Position numbers and translations under genes: made by a program. This document shows positions 19,097 through 32,387 of a stretch of DNA of 64,000 nucleotides, in pieces (position 1 is the stretch's first letter; each line of letters begins with the position of its first letter). The notes under the pieces were generated by a model. The model was given only the letters and a program-made list of their open reading frames with translations. It had not been told where the DNA came from and did no database searches. The DNA is from Histoplasma ohiense. Taxonomy: Eukaryota > Ascomycota > Eurotiomycetes > Onygenales > Ajellomycetaceae. The stretch is from contig JAEVHH010000002.1 of the NCBI GenBank assembly GCA_017607445.1, forward strand, positions 682,001 to 746,000, given 5' to 3'.

Positions 19097-22000
19097 CTAG
19101 TAAGGAGGCCGTGCTATGCCCCCTACCCTACCAAGACTGCGAACTCCAGACATATCCCGATTCTTTTTGCCAGGGTAGTAACCAGTGTCATTAAGAGAAT
19201 ATGGAGGTTCGTTGGATCGGTTAGAATGAGAGGAGTATGGTGGATGGGATTGAGATGGCAAACCCTCAACAACGTTGCCCCCGCCACCATTCACCTCCCC
19301 GCTTTCCGGGCCGGCTATTAGACCTTCAAGCAATTTTTCCACATCAACGCGGCGACCCATGCTAATAGAACCGGGTCCACGGGAAGAGGATGCTCTGTGG
19401 TCACCAGCGGAAACAATGCGAACCGAATTATCAGCATAACGAGAGAGATTGGGAACGCTGGGAGTGTTCAATTGTTTTGAAGTTCGCGACTTCTGTCTGG
19501 TCAACGATCTGCTCTGCCGCGGCGTTGTGCTCACAGTATGTTGATCTTTTGTAACTGGTCTGGCGCGGGACTGAGACGGGGCTGTTGAAGGACGATCAAC
19601 ACTAGTTGGTGGGTATGACGGCGATATATGAGGGGAATCATTTGGGAATCCGCCTGGTATTGTGAGGGCTGCAGGCAAGGGAGGGACTGGTGGAATGTCA
19701 TTGGAAATCTCCCGCATTAACTGTCCAAGGTCATTCTTCTCTTCGCTATTTAAGGCATTGGTGTGATTAGACACGGACGCCTTTGGGGTTTCCGAACCCT
19801 CTCGCTGGGGCCTATTGGATGGAGCTGCAGCACCGGCAGATGTAGTTCCTATATCGGAGGTTGAAAATGTATCGCTAAGAATGCTTTCTGCGCTGGATGC
19901 ACCACTTTCAACCCCCCGAGATAAGTCCTCGCGGCCGCGAAGAGGACTCGAGTGGCGGACATTGCTGCCGTTTACAACAGACAAAACCCGACGAAGCTCG
20001 TTGACTCTTACCGTTGAATCCCGACTTGAACTCGCAACGGATGTGTGCGAACCTGCCGGAACACTCTGGCGCCGGAGTTTTTGCAGACTATTCGAACCGC
20101 CTGTAATTCCAGGAGGGCCGGAAAGCCGTGCATCGGGATTTCGTTGGGGTGGGTTAGCTGAGATATTGTCATCTTTCGGGGGAGACGCATTCCCATTCTT
20201 ATGTCCATTTGTTGCAAAATAATTGCGTGTCGCCGAAGTACCGGTTCTCGAACCACTAATCGATGACGATTGCGCTTTTTCGGTGGCTATGGCGGCCAGG
20301 CATTCCTCCTTCGACCATGGCGTTAGCATGCGTTCCTTCACAATCGTTGGAAGTCGTTCTTCCGGCGGAACTCTCCCTGGCGCAGCGCTTCCCTGCCCAA
20401 GAATTGGCGTGGAAAAAGCACGGCCAGGAGAACTGGCAGGGCTGATTGTTGGTGATTTAACAACGGTATTGTAATTATTTTCAATTTGATCAACAAGCTG
20501 AGACAGGCCAGTGAACGGGTAGTACATACTCCTGTCGGGTTGTAGTTGTACATTATGGTTGGGGCTGGGTCCGTTAGAGGGTATAATGTGATTTAATTGT
20601 CGTGGCGGGAGTTGGATATTTTCAAGCCAACAACCTCTCTGCTTCCGTCTGGAAATTTCTCTAAGGATATTATCACCAACTTTTGTAGTTTCGAGAGCGA
20701 ATTTTTCAACTAACGCCCATAGATACCCGTGAACCAAACTTAAAACGTTGGTTCTAGCAGCGGTAGAAATTGACTCATCGTTGGATAAAAAGTTAGCTTG
20801 CAGCCTCAGTATCATAGGAAGTCCATATTTGGCTGCATTGACCCCCATTTTCTCCACCAGATTAGCCAGTAACAGGTGCAAAAGCATAATATCGGAGTCC
20901 ACTGCAGCATATTCTGTTGCAATATCGTAAACTGTCAGGTGGAGGAGTTGAAGAAAGTTGGACGTAGCTATGGCGGCATCCTTATCCCGCTGAGATACTG
21001 TGGAGATGATTTTCCTGGTCAATTTGTCGGATGGATCAGAAACCTCACGCCTAGCACCAATTTTGGGCTCTCGTTTGGTTTCAAATGTCGCCCTCAGGTC
21101 ATCTTTTGTAGTTTCTAGTTGCAACCAAGAAAGAAATGCATCAACGTAAGTGTGTGAAACCTCACGATCTGGGTCTCGCAGAAGCCATTGAGTACCTTCC
21201 CATACCCAAATGTTGACTCTGCTTCGCGAATCCGCTCCTGCCGCAGTCATGGACTTGCGTAGATTGGCCATCAGTATATTTTTGATGCATTTTAAAGCTA
21301 CAATTCTAGCAGCCGGGAAGGAAAAGAAGGTGTTCCCCGTTACATCTTCCGAGCTATCAATGACATTAGTTTGATCGCCTTCAGCCTCATGGTTCGAAAG
21401 TTCCGATGTTAGGGACGGCTTTAGTCGCGAAATAATAGTACGAATCATGTCAGAAACCTGATCAGTGTAATAAATGTGTGTAGCCAAAGATCCGATACAC
21501 TTTTGCAGGAGCTCCACCAACTCCTGACACGCGTCCCAAGGGATGGCAGTACCTGTGCCCTCTGCTAGTTGCACATCATTACCGTTAGGCTCCACGATCG
21601 GCTTTTCGCTAGCCTCTCCGAGTTCTGGAAGGCTATCGACATTCCCAGAAGGTGCGCCGTGGTGTACCATTTTCGCAGATCGGCCCCCCAGCTGCAAGAG
21701 AAGAAGCAGGCGTTGAAGTAAACTAATAAGGACGTCAATTACGCTCAGTCCAATAAGATTGTTCGGAGAGCTGAGTAACCAGTCCATCATCGATGCTAGG
21801 ATCAACTGCGACTCGAGTTTATCGTCAACCATGGGGGTATTGACAAGCTGTTCTAAGGTTGTAATGAGAATGATGAAGCGGTCCTGTACTGGTGACCACT
21901 TTGCGATTACTTCCATCAAATTTGTGGCCCAGCTGCCACCAGCACCAACAGAGTCGGGGTGCTGCTGCAGAGAGCAGTGGCGCGGAGGTCTCTTGCTCAC

Positions 22001-22989
22001 AATAAACTGCAGGATCAGGGAAATTGCATGGCGAATTTGGCCCCGATTACTACCAGCGGCGAAAATCTTCTCCAAGCAGCGCAGTGCCAAAACGCGGACT
22101 TCAATTTCTGCCAAATTGTCTGCATCTGCTGTAGACGCTGCGGCGGTAGTGGGGTCCGCATCTGTTGTATCGACGGTCCGGACTGTCGTGATGCTCGTTC
22201 TTCGTCGTCGCGCATGCTCCCGTTCCTGCTTTTCTGAAGACAAAACCTTCGCCTGCAACGGAAGCAAGTTCTCGGTAGAATAAAGATTACTCAGAATCAC
22301 CGGCATCAGAATTTCCAATTGCTTTGTCCCGTCCAACGACAGAGCTTCAGAGCTGACAATACTTTTGATAGCCCGCAAACCAGCATTTCGCCATCTCATA
22401 CGTAGGGGGAGTGACAGCGCCGCCCTCGCTGGAGTTACATGGTCGACTGAAGCCAGCTGCGCATAGCTCCTGACAATATTTCTATATAGGTTCACGTATT
22501 CCTGATCCGCACCAAGGACAGTCATATCCTGATGACGGCAAAAGATATCGTAAGTCTCTATGGTCTCTTCTACCATCGATAGGTCATTTGAGCCGAGAAC
22601 AGTATCAATTATGGTCAAAACAGAGAGCGCGTATAGGGGGAGATCTCGTGGAACCTTCTCAATAAGCGCTGCGAGGATCTGGAGGGTGACTTGGACATTT
22701 CTAGAATGTAGAAAAAAAAAACGCTCATTTATTAGTACTGAGCTGTTTTACATTGTTCTGGATAGACGCCATACCCGACCTTCATCCTCCAAACATCTCT
22801 AGCGGCCCTTTTCTCCAGAAATGCGCCAACCTTCTGCAGTTTACTTCGTCGCGTGCTGGCATAGTAGAGGAGATAACTGAGCTCTGACGAGTTGGGCTTC
22901 ACCTCCTGAAAGCCTTTCTGAAACCGTGGATAACATTTCAAGATTAAGACCTGATGTTTCGGTCGGCATGATTGCTGAAGGGAATTCAT
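19097..22989 (-). CDS. Efr3, plasma-membrane scaffold of the Stt4 phosphatidylinositol 4-kinase complex
   Basis: Two exons (22775-22989, 19097-22700; intron 22701-22774, gtatgg...ttctag) encode 1272 residues. The N-terminus has the signature of fungal Efr3: CRPKHQVLILKCYP at 8-21, then ELSYLLYYASTRRSKLQKVG and FLEKRAARDVW. The Cys residues near the start and the basic patch are those used for membrane anchoring in the family. About 800 residues of ARM/HEAT-like helices follow, then a long Ser/Pro-rich disordered tail (from about residue 880) ending in a Gly/Asn-rich segment. In yeast Efr3 with Ypp1 recruits Stt4 to cortical PIK patches to make PI4P. The ATG at 22989 is the family start. Confidence 0.93.
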
Positions 22990-24919
22990 TTGGGTAACCG
23001 TTGTCCCTTGCCTCCAGTAACTTTATGCGTATTATGTTTGTCGTTCCAGACGTCGAATAGGATGGCGTTCAATTCGGTGATAAAATTTAGGGGGCCGCGT
23101 GTACTGATAAACGGCAGTGTACAGCTTTATCCAGCAGGGAAACAGTGGCGGCCAACACGTTAAACAGTGATTACTTAGTGTTGGATCCTGAGGGAAGGAC
23201 AGATTCACAGGGCGGACTGAGGGAGGTGGTTCGGGGATGAGACGGCGACAGCACGACGGGGAGGGAATGGTGGCTGCTGGAGCAGCAGGACCAGACCCAG
23301 TTCGGACATGAAGAGGCGAGAACTCTACAATCTAGGAGAAGGAGAAAAGGATGAACAATCCAGCACTCTTAGACTCGGTCATCCGCGTCGTGCCAAAGAA
23401 GTTTGCTGGAAGACGTTAGGGGAAATCCAAAGAAGAAATACTATTTCGGAGATGGGATGATATCAGGCAGGAAAACCATTACAGTACGGTACAGTTGACC
23501 CTAAAAATAAACTTCAAGTTGTCCGCGAAACACCAACAACACATCCATATGATCCGTTCAGCTTCAAAAGCCAACAGAGACAAAGGGATTGAAAAAAATA
23601 ACATTCTCAACTCAAGGTAAATTGATTTTTTTTTCCCGCCTCCACTGTGGTTTGCTGAGCATTTTTGCAACCAACTTGATGATTACAATGCGCGAAACAT
23701 TTTATAATTGTCTCACCCATTCGTTCCTGTACGTATTGTAATCACTGTATACGCATACACCCAAACAGTGATGCAAGAGGAATTATCCGAACTCCGAATC
23801 AGCCAGTGGGCTAGAACTTGCCTCCTAGCCCTCTTGGGGCCTCTATGACGGCAGGCGGGCCACTCGGCTGGCTAGCTGCGTGAGCCATAGGAAGTTGGGA
23901 AACCAGTGCTTCCTCCCATCGAATCCCTTCCCCCACAATATATGGACAGCTACGAGAATACCGGCATGAGACACACAATATCCACATCAAATGCGTCCTG
24001 CTGCTATCTGTTTTCGTTGGTATTGGTATTGGTAGCGAATACATGGCTTTCTCCGTTCGAGTATCATCCATGACAAACTGAACGAATACCCAGAATGCCT
24101 TGCTATAAGAATTTGTGCTTTGTATATAGTCAATTATTATCGCCGCTCCATGGGCCCCATTGGCGGATTGATTGTGGTTTGACAGATCTAGACTACCCCA
24201 ACTTCCGACTGGCCGAGCAAGCCTTACTGGGCTAAATTCCCCCCGTCAAAAGGTCGATCACTCAATCAGAATTTCCCCGGTTGGACGATATGGTAGTCTC
24301 GGATCGTCTAGGAAGGCAGGAGTTGGAACACTCGAAATCTAGAAAAGTTGATATATCAAGTTTGGGTTATTGTCATGTTTTTATTCTATCAACTGGGCCA
24401 CGGACAGATGTATTTGTCCTGCAAGGACAACGACCAAAAAGAAGGAAAAAACAGCCAAAATAAAGTGGGGAACCACATAATATTCTTCTCCACTCTTGAT
24501 CCTCTCCTGAGAATGGCAAGCTTGGTTTTATCGTTTATTCATTCGACTTTTTTTCCCCGTCGCCGTAGATCCTTGCTTGCCTCAGTAAAATGCCGTAAAT
24601 CCAGCGGACGGTTGAAGCATCTGGTGGATTTATTAGATGTGGGAAGCTTGACCAAGTTCCACGTATCCCCTTACAATGGGGTTGGTATCGCCCAATCAGT
24701 CAATATCACCAGCACCATCATAAGTGGTGCGTAGATTGCACATGTACATGGTTAGGAAATGGTATTGTCTTCCTCTTTCGCCCACTGTCGCCCACTGTCC
24801 TTCCAACCACCTATAAAACACCTCTGAATTAGGTGCGTGTGACGGATTTCTCACCAACACCAAGTTTCCATGAGAGTGCATAATGGTGCAAAAAGAACCG
24901 GTATTGAAAGCCTTATTAT
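22990..24919. other. intergenic: efr3 upstream region and Med31 3' flank
   Basis: About 1.9 kb without a supported gene. The right-hand efr3-proximal part should hold its promoter. Small frames at 23479-23670 and 24348-24734 show no domain. Confidence 0.45.
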
Positions 24920-25438
24920 TCATTCAATTCCGTTTCTGCCCTCAATGCCACCAAGGCCAGCAGTTGTTTTCGCGGCGTCAGGTTCATGCTGGTCGTCTTT
25001 CTCGTGGTTATTGATATTCTCTCCAGCTCCGCCAATTGCCGTATCGTTTTTTGTCCCAGCACCCAGCAGCGCCTCGATAACCTGGGGACGAATGACAGCC
25101 TGGCGAAATGACTCGTCCTGGAGCAACCGAAGTGCGCGTAGTGTCGCCCCTGGGTGTGTTAAAAACTGCACATATTCAGGTTGTTTCCAGTACGAGTATA
25201 AGTAGGCGAGGTAAGCGGCGAATGATTGCGCGTCGGAGATAGGAGTGGACGCAGAATTATCGATGGCGGCACGAGATGAGGAAGATGAAGAAGACACTCC
25301 AAGGAGGTGGGGATATGTGATAGCTAGGTGAGAGACGTAATGGGGGTTTGCGAGAGATAAAACGAATTCGAGCTCGAGGGTGAACCGGGTATTTTCCAGG
25401 CTGGGGATTGGAGGATTAGGAGGGTTCGCCTGAGTCAT
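24920..25438 (-). CDS. Mediator complex subunit Med31 (Soh1)
   Basis: An intronless 172-residue frame. Residues about 14-115 are the Med31 fold: FTLELEFVLSLANPHYVSHL, then SFAAYLAYLYSYWKQPEYVQ and FLTHPGATLRALRLLQDESF, the most conserved blocks of this small Mediator middle-module subunit that contacts RNA polymerase II transcription. A Ser-run insertion (VSSSSSSSRAA, about 47-57) sits between the first two blocks, and the C-terminal 50 residues are acidic/Gly-rich and divergent, as in other ascomycetes. Confidence 0.95.
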   Translation of the reverse strand: MTQANPPNPPIPSLENTRFTLELEFVLSLANPHYVSHLAITYPHLLGVSSSSSSSRAAIDNSASTPISDAQSFAAYLAYLYSYWKQPEYVQFLTHPGATLRALRLLQDESFRQAVIRPQVIEALLGAGTKNDTAIGGAGENINNHEKDDQHEPDAAKTTAGLGGIEGRNGIE

Positions 25439-25575
25439 GGTGACTCTACCAAAGGCGCGGCAGATAATCCGAGTTCTATACTCGGGTAAGGTATCACGCG
25501 GTCTAGATAATACACTCCATGGGTTGCGTCGAAGATGTGTTGGTCTCTCTAAGAATGAAGGATTGCCTTATAGTT

Positions 25576-25591
25576 TATATCACGTGATATA
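25576..25591. promoter_or_regulatory. 16-bp palindrome centred on TCACGTGA upstream of med31
   Basis: tatatcacgtgatata is a perfect palindrome about 140 nt upstream of the Med31 start. TCACGTGA is the E-box/CDEI-type site bound by Cbf1/bHLH factors in ascomycetes. Occupancy is inferred only. Confidence 0.5.
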
Positions 25592-28500
25592 TATATACTG
25601 AGATATTTGGTTTCCTATTGAGGACTAGTGTACAGAACATCTGTGTCCAAATTGGACATCAGTTTTCGGGAAACTCTCTATAGTAGTTTATAGCTCCAGC
25701 GGTAGGGAGCGCATATAGGTGTTTTGTAACTGCTACCTTGGAAAGTCGGCGTGGATAACTTCGGAGGTATTCAAATTGAAGATGGGAGGAATGTGACCAC
25801 TAACGTGGAACCTCATGGGCTGAGATTAGACAAATGAATGAATCGCTTGGGATTTCTGGTATTGAGCCATGCTATAGTGTGCTTCCCAAGTGCACTCAGG
25901 AATGGCTTGATTGAATCTAAAACTAGGGGAAACGCTATCTGCGAGCAAATGGTGCTTCGTCACCACACAGGACAGTTGACAAAGTCCACCCTCACCTATG
26001 TTCCTGAGCTGCTTATCAGCTTCGGATGACTCTCATCAAAGGCATTCCTGAAGAATGAAAAAATGAAAAGGAAAGATAAGATAAATTTCTGAAGGCATTT
26101 GCGCAACCTTTCCCCACTGGATATGCAAGCCCCATATTCACAAAGGAGAGAAAATGAGAAATGAAAGAAAGAAATTGAACTGCCAGTCCCCGAAGCTGTT
26201 CATTTCATATGCGCATGTTCATGTGAATGGGCATGATGACTAGTAAACACTCCATGTTGCGCACATGCCCTCCAGCAATCCTCAAGAACCTGCGCACGCA
26301 TAACCACGTTCCCCAGCTTCCGAATATTCTTAGAAATCCGCAACAATGATTCCAATCGAAGCGTAACTTTGCAAATATGCGTGATTCCATTATGCTCCGC
26401 ATCACGGTCATACACTTATGCCAGAAGAAAACCAAGGGCGACGCCGGAAGAATATGAGGCGCCAGAAAAATATAGAATATCGGAGCGTTTCGATTGCGTA
26501 GGGCGGCGCAATTGCACTCGTAGAGACCTGCGGCATACATACGCTTGTTGAAGGGCCGATATCTCGCTTTGATATTGGCCCAGTAAGTCTAATCTTAGGG
26601 AGATTATTGCTCTTGTCCAGTAGGATTTCTTCCTACACGTGCAGTCATCGACGATAGCCAACTTCATTATAGCCTCAGAGCTGAAATCCGGCGGTGGGGT
26701 AGTCAGTCCGACTGCGGAGAGGCCCATCCTAAAACCGCCTCCTCTCCAATGCACAACGGAGTTCTCATCCACGGAATCAAGACTGGGGAGGCTGACCATG
26801 CCCGTGAGCGAACTCGCTGGATATCTCTCTCAATGCATCATCCTCGGTAACATGAGCATTGGTGTCATCCTTGTCGCTAACGTAGGCTCTGAATCAAGTC
26901 GCCTTGAATGGGTAGTTCGCACAAACAGTGAAGGCCATTGATCAACCTTTCTTTAGAGGTACACAGGCTAACTTTATCTAAAGAATAATACTCTCGCGAA
27001 ACGGCAAAACAATTGCAAGTACACCAGTGGATGTAGCAATGGAGGAGGGGACAACCAGCGAGTGTACGTGGGCTCCCTCACCGAAATCCAGCATTTCCAG
27101 ATTACTCAATCTCCGTTTCCCGAAATTTCAGCGCAGGTCGAGAAGAATGGCGGTGGTTTTTCTATTTTTTGAAACCTCGGAAGCGATCCCGATTCAGACC
27201 TCAGTAGACATCGCTTCAGGCACTGTTGGCCAACAACAAATTGCGCCAGTTGCAGCAGGTTGTATGGTGGCCAGCACCTGAGTCGCCGCAAATTTGCGCA
27301 GGTTCTAGAGCTGTGTGATAGATAGTCTGTCGATTGTCGAGTTCCACTTGAAACGTGTGACGCCAAGATGGAGATCTCCGTTGAAACCTGAGCGCGGATT
27401 TGCATTAACTATGATATTGCCGCCCCCAAATATCTCAAAATGGCAGCAGGATTCTATCTCCCATCAGCCATCTCGTTGACCGGGGGATGGTTCAAATCAG
27501 GGAGTAGAAGATCCACTTTGAGCTTGGAAGCTCAAAACACCCTTGTCTGATGTGGATAGGCGCAATATCAGGCCAATGGAAAATCCCGAGATTGGTTGCA
27601 GAAAAAGCACGCGAAGGCGTCGTTAGGTGTTGCAGCCACTAACTATTAATATTCCCTAGCTAATTACCAAGGACTGGGCACTTTGCTGCTGTGAGGATTG
27701 GCGTGTTTTTCACAGCCAGCCCTGCTGATTCGATGGTCGACATACATTTTTTAAGGGAAATGGCGTTCATGCCACTTGGTGGGATTTCATGAGGGTCAAA
27801 CATAAGGCTGTTTATTGCTTATCAAACGACGACTCTCGTATTGACAAGCTTTTTAGTTACAGATGGTCGACCACCAATAGATAGCACACCATTTTCAGCC
27901 TGGATAACCACTAGTTATTCACACTTGTCTCCGAAGGTTGAAGAGGATATTTAGTTATTGGACATAGTCAAGTCAGGAATGAAGGAATAGTTAACTAATT
28001 AACTAACAATATAACAACAGATGAAGCACTTCCTGATAATCAAATGCCCTACACCTTTTAAATTCAGTTGTCCAATTGTCAGCCCCGGGCCTTCCACCAT
28101 TTTCATTGCAAATATCCGTCGCTTACATCCCGAGCCATTCATTACTCTGGATCATTTGGATGCGAAGCAGCAGCCCGGTTGCACCAGTCCTCCCCTAGAG
28201 ATATGCAAGGTGAGCAACAATGCAGTGTGTCCAATGAGAGCATCTGAAGGAGAATTTCCACGGAGATGGCTCGATCAGAAAGGGAATCTTACAGAGTATA
28301 CTCCGTATAAGTCATCAAATCAGAGTTAAGGGTGAAAAGCAGCGTTTTGAAAAAATCTTCGATATCCAATTTTCAGCGCGATTCCTTCCATATTGCGGGG
28401 AGCCTTTCATACCCGATGATAAATACTCAGGCTCAACGTGCCGTCCAGCTGTGAAACCCTGGAAAATGTATTTGGTCAATGGTCGACAATCCCACCCATT

Positions 28501-30293
28501 ATGCTGGTTGATGATTGACAGGGTTTTTTTTCTCTTCTCGCTTGCAGGTTTAGATTCCCCACGTAGTAAGCTTGCTTTGCAACCGTAGTCAATGCAGGTC
28601 GGATTCGACATACGTGTTTTTCTGAGTGCATTATGATGGATAGAATACATTTCTCCCTCATCAAGTTCCAAAATGGATCGTTGCTAGTCGTCCGGGTGGT
28701 TGAACAATCGCATTGCAAACATGGTGGTTTTCCGTTCGCAGGCAATTAACGCAACAAATCCGCAGATCTTTCCCTTCTTTCCCCCTTGCATATCCATCTC
28801 TCTGGATCCTACGAGCACAGCAGTTTATATCTGGACCTTGGCAGGGGAGATATGAGCATGAGGGCGTAGGGGGCATTGAAAAGGCAAGGGATGAACAGGC
28901 GAGGCAAAGGGTTTGAGCCATATGAGGTCAATGAAGAGGCTTAACTGCCCTTAAACAGGATTGGAACATACAATTCTGTTGTAGAGCAGAGTTCTCGATG
29001 CACTGCACTGAGGATCATGGAAAATCATGGGGCTTGGGTTGGTCTAACAAGTTTCCTGTTTTCTTTTGCAGATTACCTACTATGTAGGTCGGAAGCATAT
29101 TAATTACATCGTAGAGTATTTAAATGGATCTTCTTGCGCTCTGATGTAACAAAGCAGAGGTAAAAATCCACATAAACAGTGCGTTAACTGGGAACGTCGG
29201 AATTCAGTCAAATAATATTCATCGATACACAGAATTCCGTACGGCGAATTTCATGTAACTCACCGTCGACAGTGGCCGTCTGTTTGCAGCAGCGTGATCA
29301 ATTGGTCTATCGTGGACGAACCTCGATGTTGCTGACAGATTACGTGCATTGATTGTTGTCAAAATTCCCCTCTGTTCAGCGGTGGCAGAAGATTGTAGCT
29401 GGAGGTTCTTATTGCTTATCGATGACTGCGGGCGGGCCATGTTTTAGCCTGCACCTTGATGAAGTGAACTAAAGCGGCCCCTTTATCCGTTCCGCGTTTA
29501 CTCCTTCATTTTCCCCATCCATGGATCCTCGTGTCCCGTCACTAACACATTGATCCGTTGTTCCCCCCTTGTTTTCTCCGACGGTACGGAGTACACTCAT
29601 TAAATCAATCAGAGGCATTCAGTCTCACCGGTAAGCATGCCTATCCATTCAATCGTTTGATCCACCTCGTTGTCTGTGTCTTTCTTTCAGTTGGTCTTGA
29701 CAGCTTTGTCCGTCATCGTTTTCCCCACCCTACCTAAATACCCAGCCTCAGGCGCTGTTTGGTCACCACCCCGATTGTATCACGTTCGAGAAGCGACGTT
29801 GATTCGCCCTGGCGGGTTGAAGGCTTCTCCTAACATCACCAATCGACCTGGCTTTGTGACGGCCACTGACTGGCAAGTTAGCTGACTGCCCAAAGAACGG
29901 TTAAAGATTAGTTTGCCATTACTGGGAGGGATCCACCTCGTCATCGTCCGCCGTGCCGTCGTTTGCGTGTTTCCTCGTAGTTGTCCCTGATCATCGCCCA
30001 ACCCCAACCAACTTGCCGACGACAACGGAGGCTTCCAGGGTTTCGAGGAGGAGAAAGACACATCGCGACGACCCACCATCCTCTTGTCATTGTCAAATAA
30101 GAAAGGGAAGAAGACACAAGAAGCACAGCTACTGGGCCCGTTCTTGTCGCGTGCTTTCAGGATTGTTGGCCGGCTGTTGGTTCACAGGATCCCCACCTGC
30201 TTGCTGGTCTTTCTTTCTCCGACCTGAAACCGGTTGTCACTGCCGCGGTGACTTCATCCTCCTTGCCCTTAATAATACTCGTCTCTTGTCATC
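25592..30293. other. gene-poor stretch of 4.7 kb
   Basis: I can support no gene here. Frames on the - strand at 26205-26799 and 27106-27405 look vaguely protein-like but are broken by stops and show no domain I recognise, so a decayed gene is possible. Small frames at 28021-28921 and 29219-29440 are probably chance. The right end (about 29450-30293) is pyrimidine-rich and should contain the promoter and long 5' leader of pal1. Confidence 0.4.
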
Positions 30294-32387
30294 ATGTCTC
30301 TTGCCCCAATATCAGTGCCAGGTTTGTGAATGTTCATTTCTCTTTTTGATTCAGTGTTCTGACTTGCCCACAATAATAACAACAAGAACAACACAAACCC
30401 AATGATTTTTCACATTCTCATCCACTCTTAATACCATAAGCCCTATCTCTTGTCCATCAATCATTCTTCTCCCTACTACTGCCTCCTCTTTGTGCTAGCT
30501 GCGATCACTAGTGGTTTCAGACTGCCTGCCAGCTACCGTACACCACCCATCCGGGGCAATTTGAATTCCCAACCTGCCATGCTATCCCCATCTAAGGTCT
30601 TGCTAATTTCGTTTCGTCATTCTCCTTCTCAGACCGGCAACCCTCACCGGGATTGACTGTCAATTTGGGCTCCAATAATCCCTTTAGAAATCGTGCCTCT
30701 TCGGCATCGTTCGCTTCCACAACAGGCCCTCCCCTGAGACAACAGCGCCCAGTGTCAAGAAACCCATTCCTCGACGACTCAGAATCTCAGGCTTCACTCC
30801 TTGCTTCAACTAGGAATATGTCACCCGAAAAGCTTCCATCAGCGGATCCTCCGTCGACCGGACACGTTGCAGAATTATTTGTATGTGCCATGGCCTCTCA
30901 ACAAACCCGAAGTGTCAAGCATTACCAGCTCAGATTTCTGTGCCGTACATACTAATGCAGGGCCTATTTTCTTTTATTTGTAGGAAGACCTCTCTCTTGA
31001 CAAGCCAGCCGATAAGCCGTCGAATCCAAACGGAAGACGACCACCCCCACGACCGGAAAATGTTCCCCCCTCTGGACACACTCTCTCTGATGATAAAGCC
31101 TCCTCCCGCCGCCCAGCTCGGAAACCATCCGGAGAAGAATCACAGTCACGCAGGAAGGGAAATAGGCGGGGTCCAACTGGAAACGTCTTCGCAGATCCCA
31201 AAGAGTCTTCAAAATCCCGCAGTCAACGTCGACCCCGCCGGAACTCAGACTCTTCCATAATGGACAGACCGTCAAAATCACTCGACCCTGAGGAGGAAAA
31301 ACGAAGGCGAGAAAGGAGACATCGAGAACGTGATGCTAGACACAAGGACAGCAAGTCTCGCAGCAGGCGAACAAACGGCCATAGGCTCGACGTTATTGAT
31401 AAGTTGGATGTTACTAGCATATATGGGACAGGCCGTAAGGGATCAATTGCCCTCTTTACCAATACTTTTTGTTTTACCTTCTACTTTCTTTTAAATTCTC
31501 ACTAATGTTCCAATTTACTTTGTTAAGTCTTCCACCATGATGGACCGTTCGATGCATGCAACCCCCACCGCAATCGTAAAGGATCGCGTGCGGCCCCAAT
31601 GCAAGCTTTCGCGAAGGATTCGAGAAACATGGCTTTGGGCGGGGCTGGCCCTAATAATAGCAATATCGATCTCAATCTCTTCCATGGGCGAGGGGCTGAG
31701 GGGTATGCGGATTATGCAAGCACTGGTAGTTTGACTAGCAGCAAGATAGGCCAAAGCACAGCGTTCGACCCAACAGCAAAACTGGAACCGATTCATGGGG
31801 CTGAAAGTATGGGTTTGGGAACTAGTACATTTCTAGAAGGCGCTCCCGCGAGTCGCGCTGCCATCCAGCGGCGTGAAAATGAGAATGAAGCTCAAAACTT
31901 ACAAAATGGAGGATTACAGCGCAAGAAGAGTCTCGCACAAAAGATCCGCGGAATTAACAATAGAGATAGAGTCCCACGGGTTACTTCACCAGATTCTACT
32001 GCTGATTCCAACAATCAACACACTCAGGCAAGCCCTCCTCGAACTTCCAGCTCCAAGCGACAGAACGATAGGAACCCATTCTTCCAACAACAGGATTATG
32101 ATGATGCATACGATAAAAAAGGTGCCAAGATCCAACTTTCAGATGACATGACTGATAGCCTCCTTCCCCAGACCAGACAACGATCAATTAGTAGCCCAAA
32201 GGATATTCTAGGTGAAAAGAGAGTTACAGAAGAGCGAAAGTCTAGTATCGGCGGCGGCGAGGACGCAAAGGCTCCCGCACAGACAGCTAGTGGTAGCAGT
32301 GGCTTCATCAGCCGAGTCAAAAGCCTGAGAAGACCGCCCCAACCGAAGAAGAAGGTGGTGACGACAGCGGGTGAGTCTTCGTCTTGA
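30294..32387 (+). CDS. Pal1 cell-morphology protein
   Basis: Four exons (30294-30321, 30633-30880, 30984-31434, 31528-32387) encode 528 residues. The short first exon encodes MSLAPISVP and is joined by a 311-nt intron to DRQPSPGLTVNLGSNNPF. The other introns are 30881-30983 and 31435-31527. The Pal1 core spans the third and fourth exons: DVIDKLDVTSIYGTG, then LFHHDGPFDACNPHRNRKG and MALGG. NPF motifs (NNPFRNR, SRNPFLDD, DRNPFFQQ) are EH-domain ligands. In fission yeast Pal1 controls cylindrical cell shape, and homologues sit at endocytic patches with Ede1/Sla2-type proteins. The rest is disordered, basic and Ser-rich. The start was chosen because its exon restores the conserved N-terminus. 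Confidence 0.92.

Noticed and set aside
26205..27405. Possible decayed zinc-cluster regulator on the - strand
   Set aside because: No Cys6 motif or middle-homology block could be found, and frames are interrupted by several stops. It was left unassigned.
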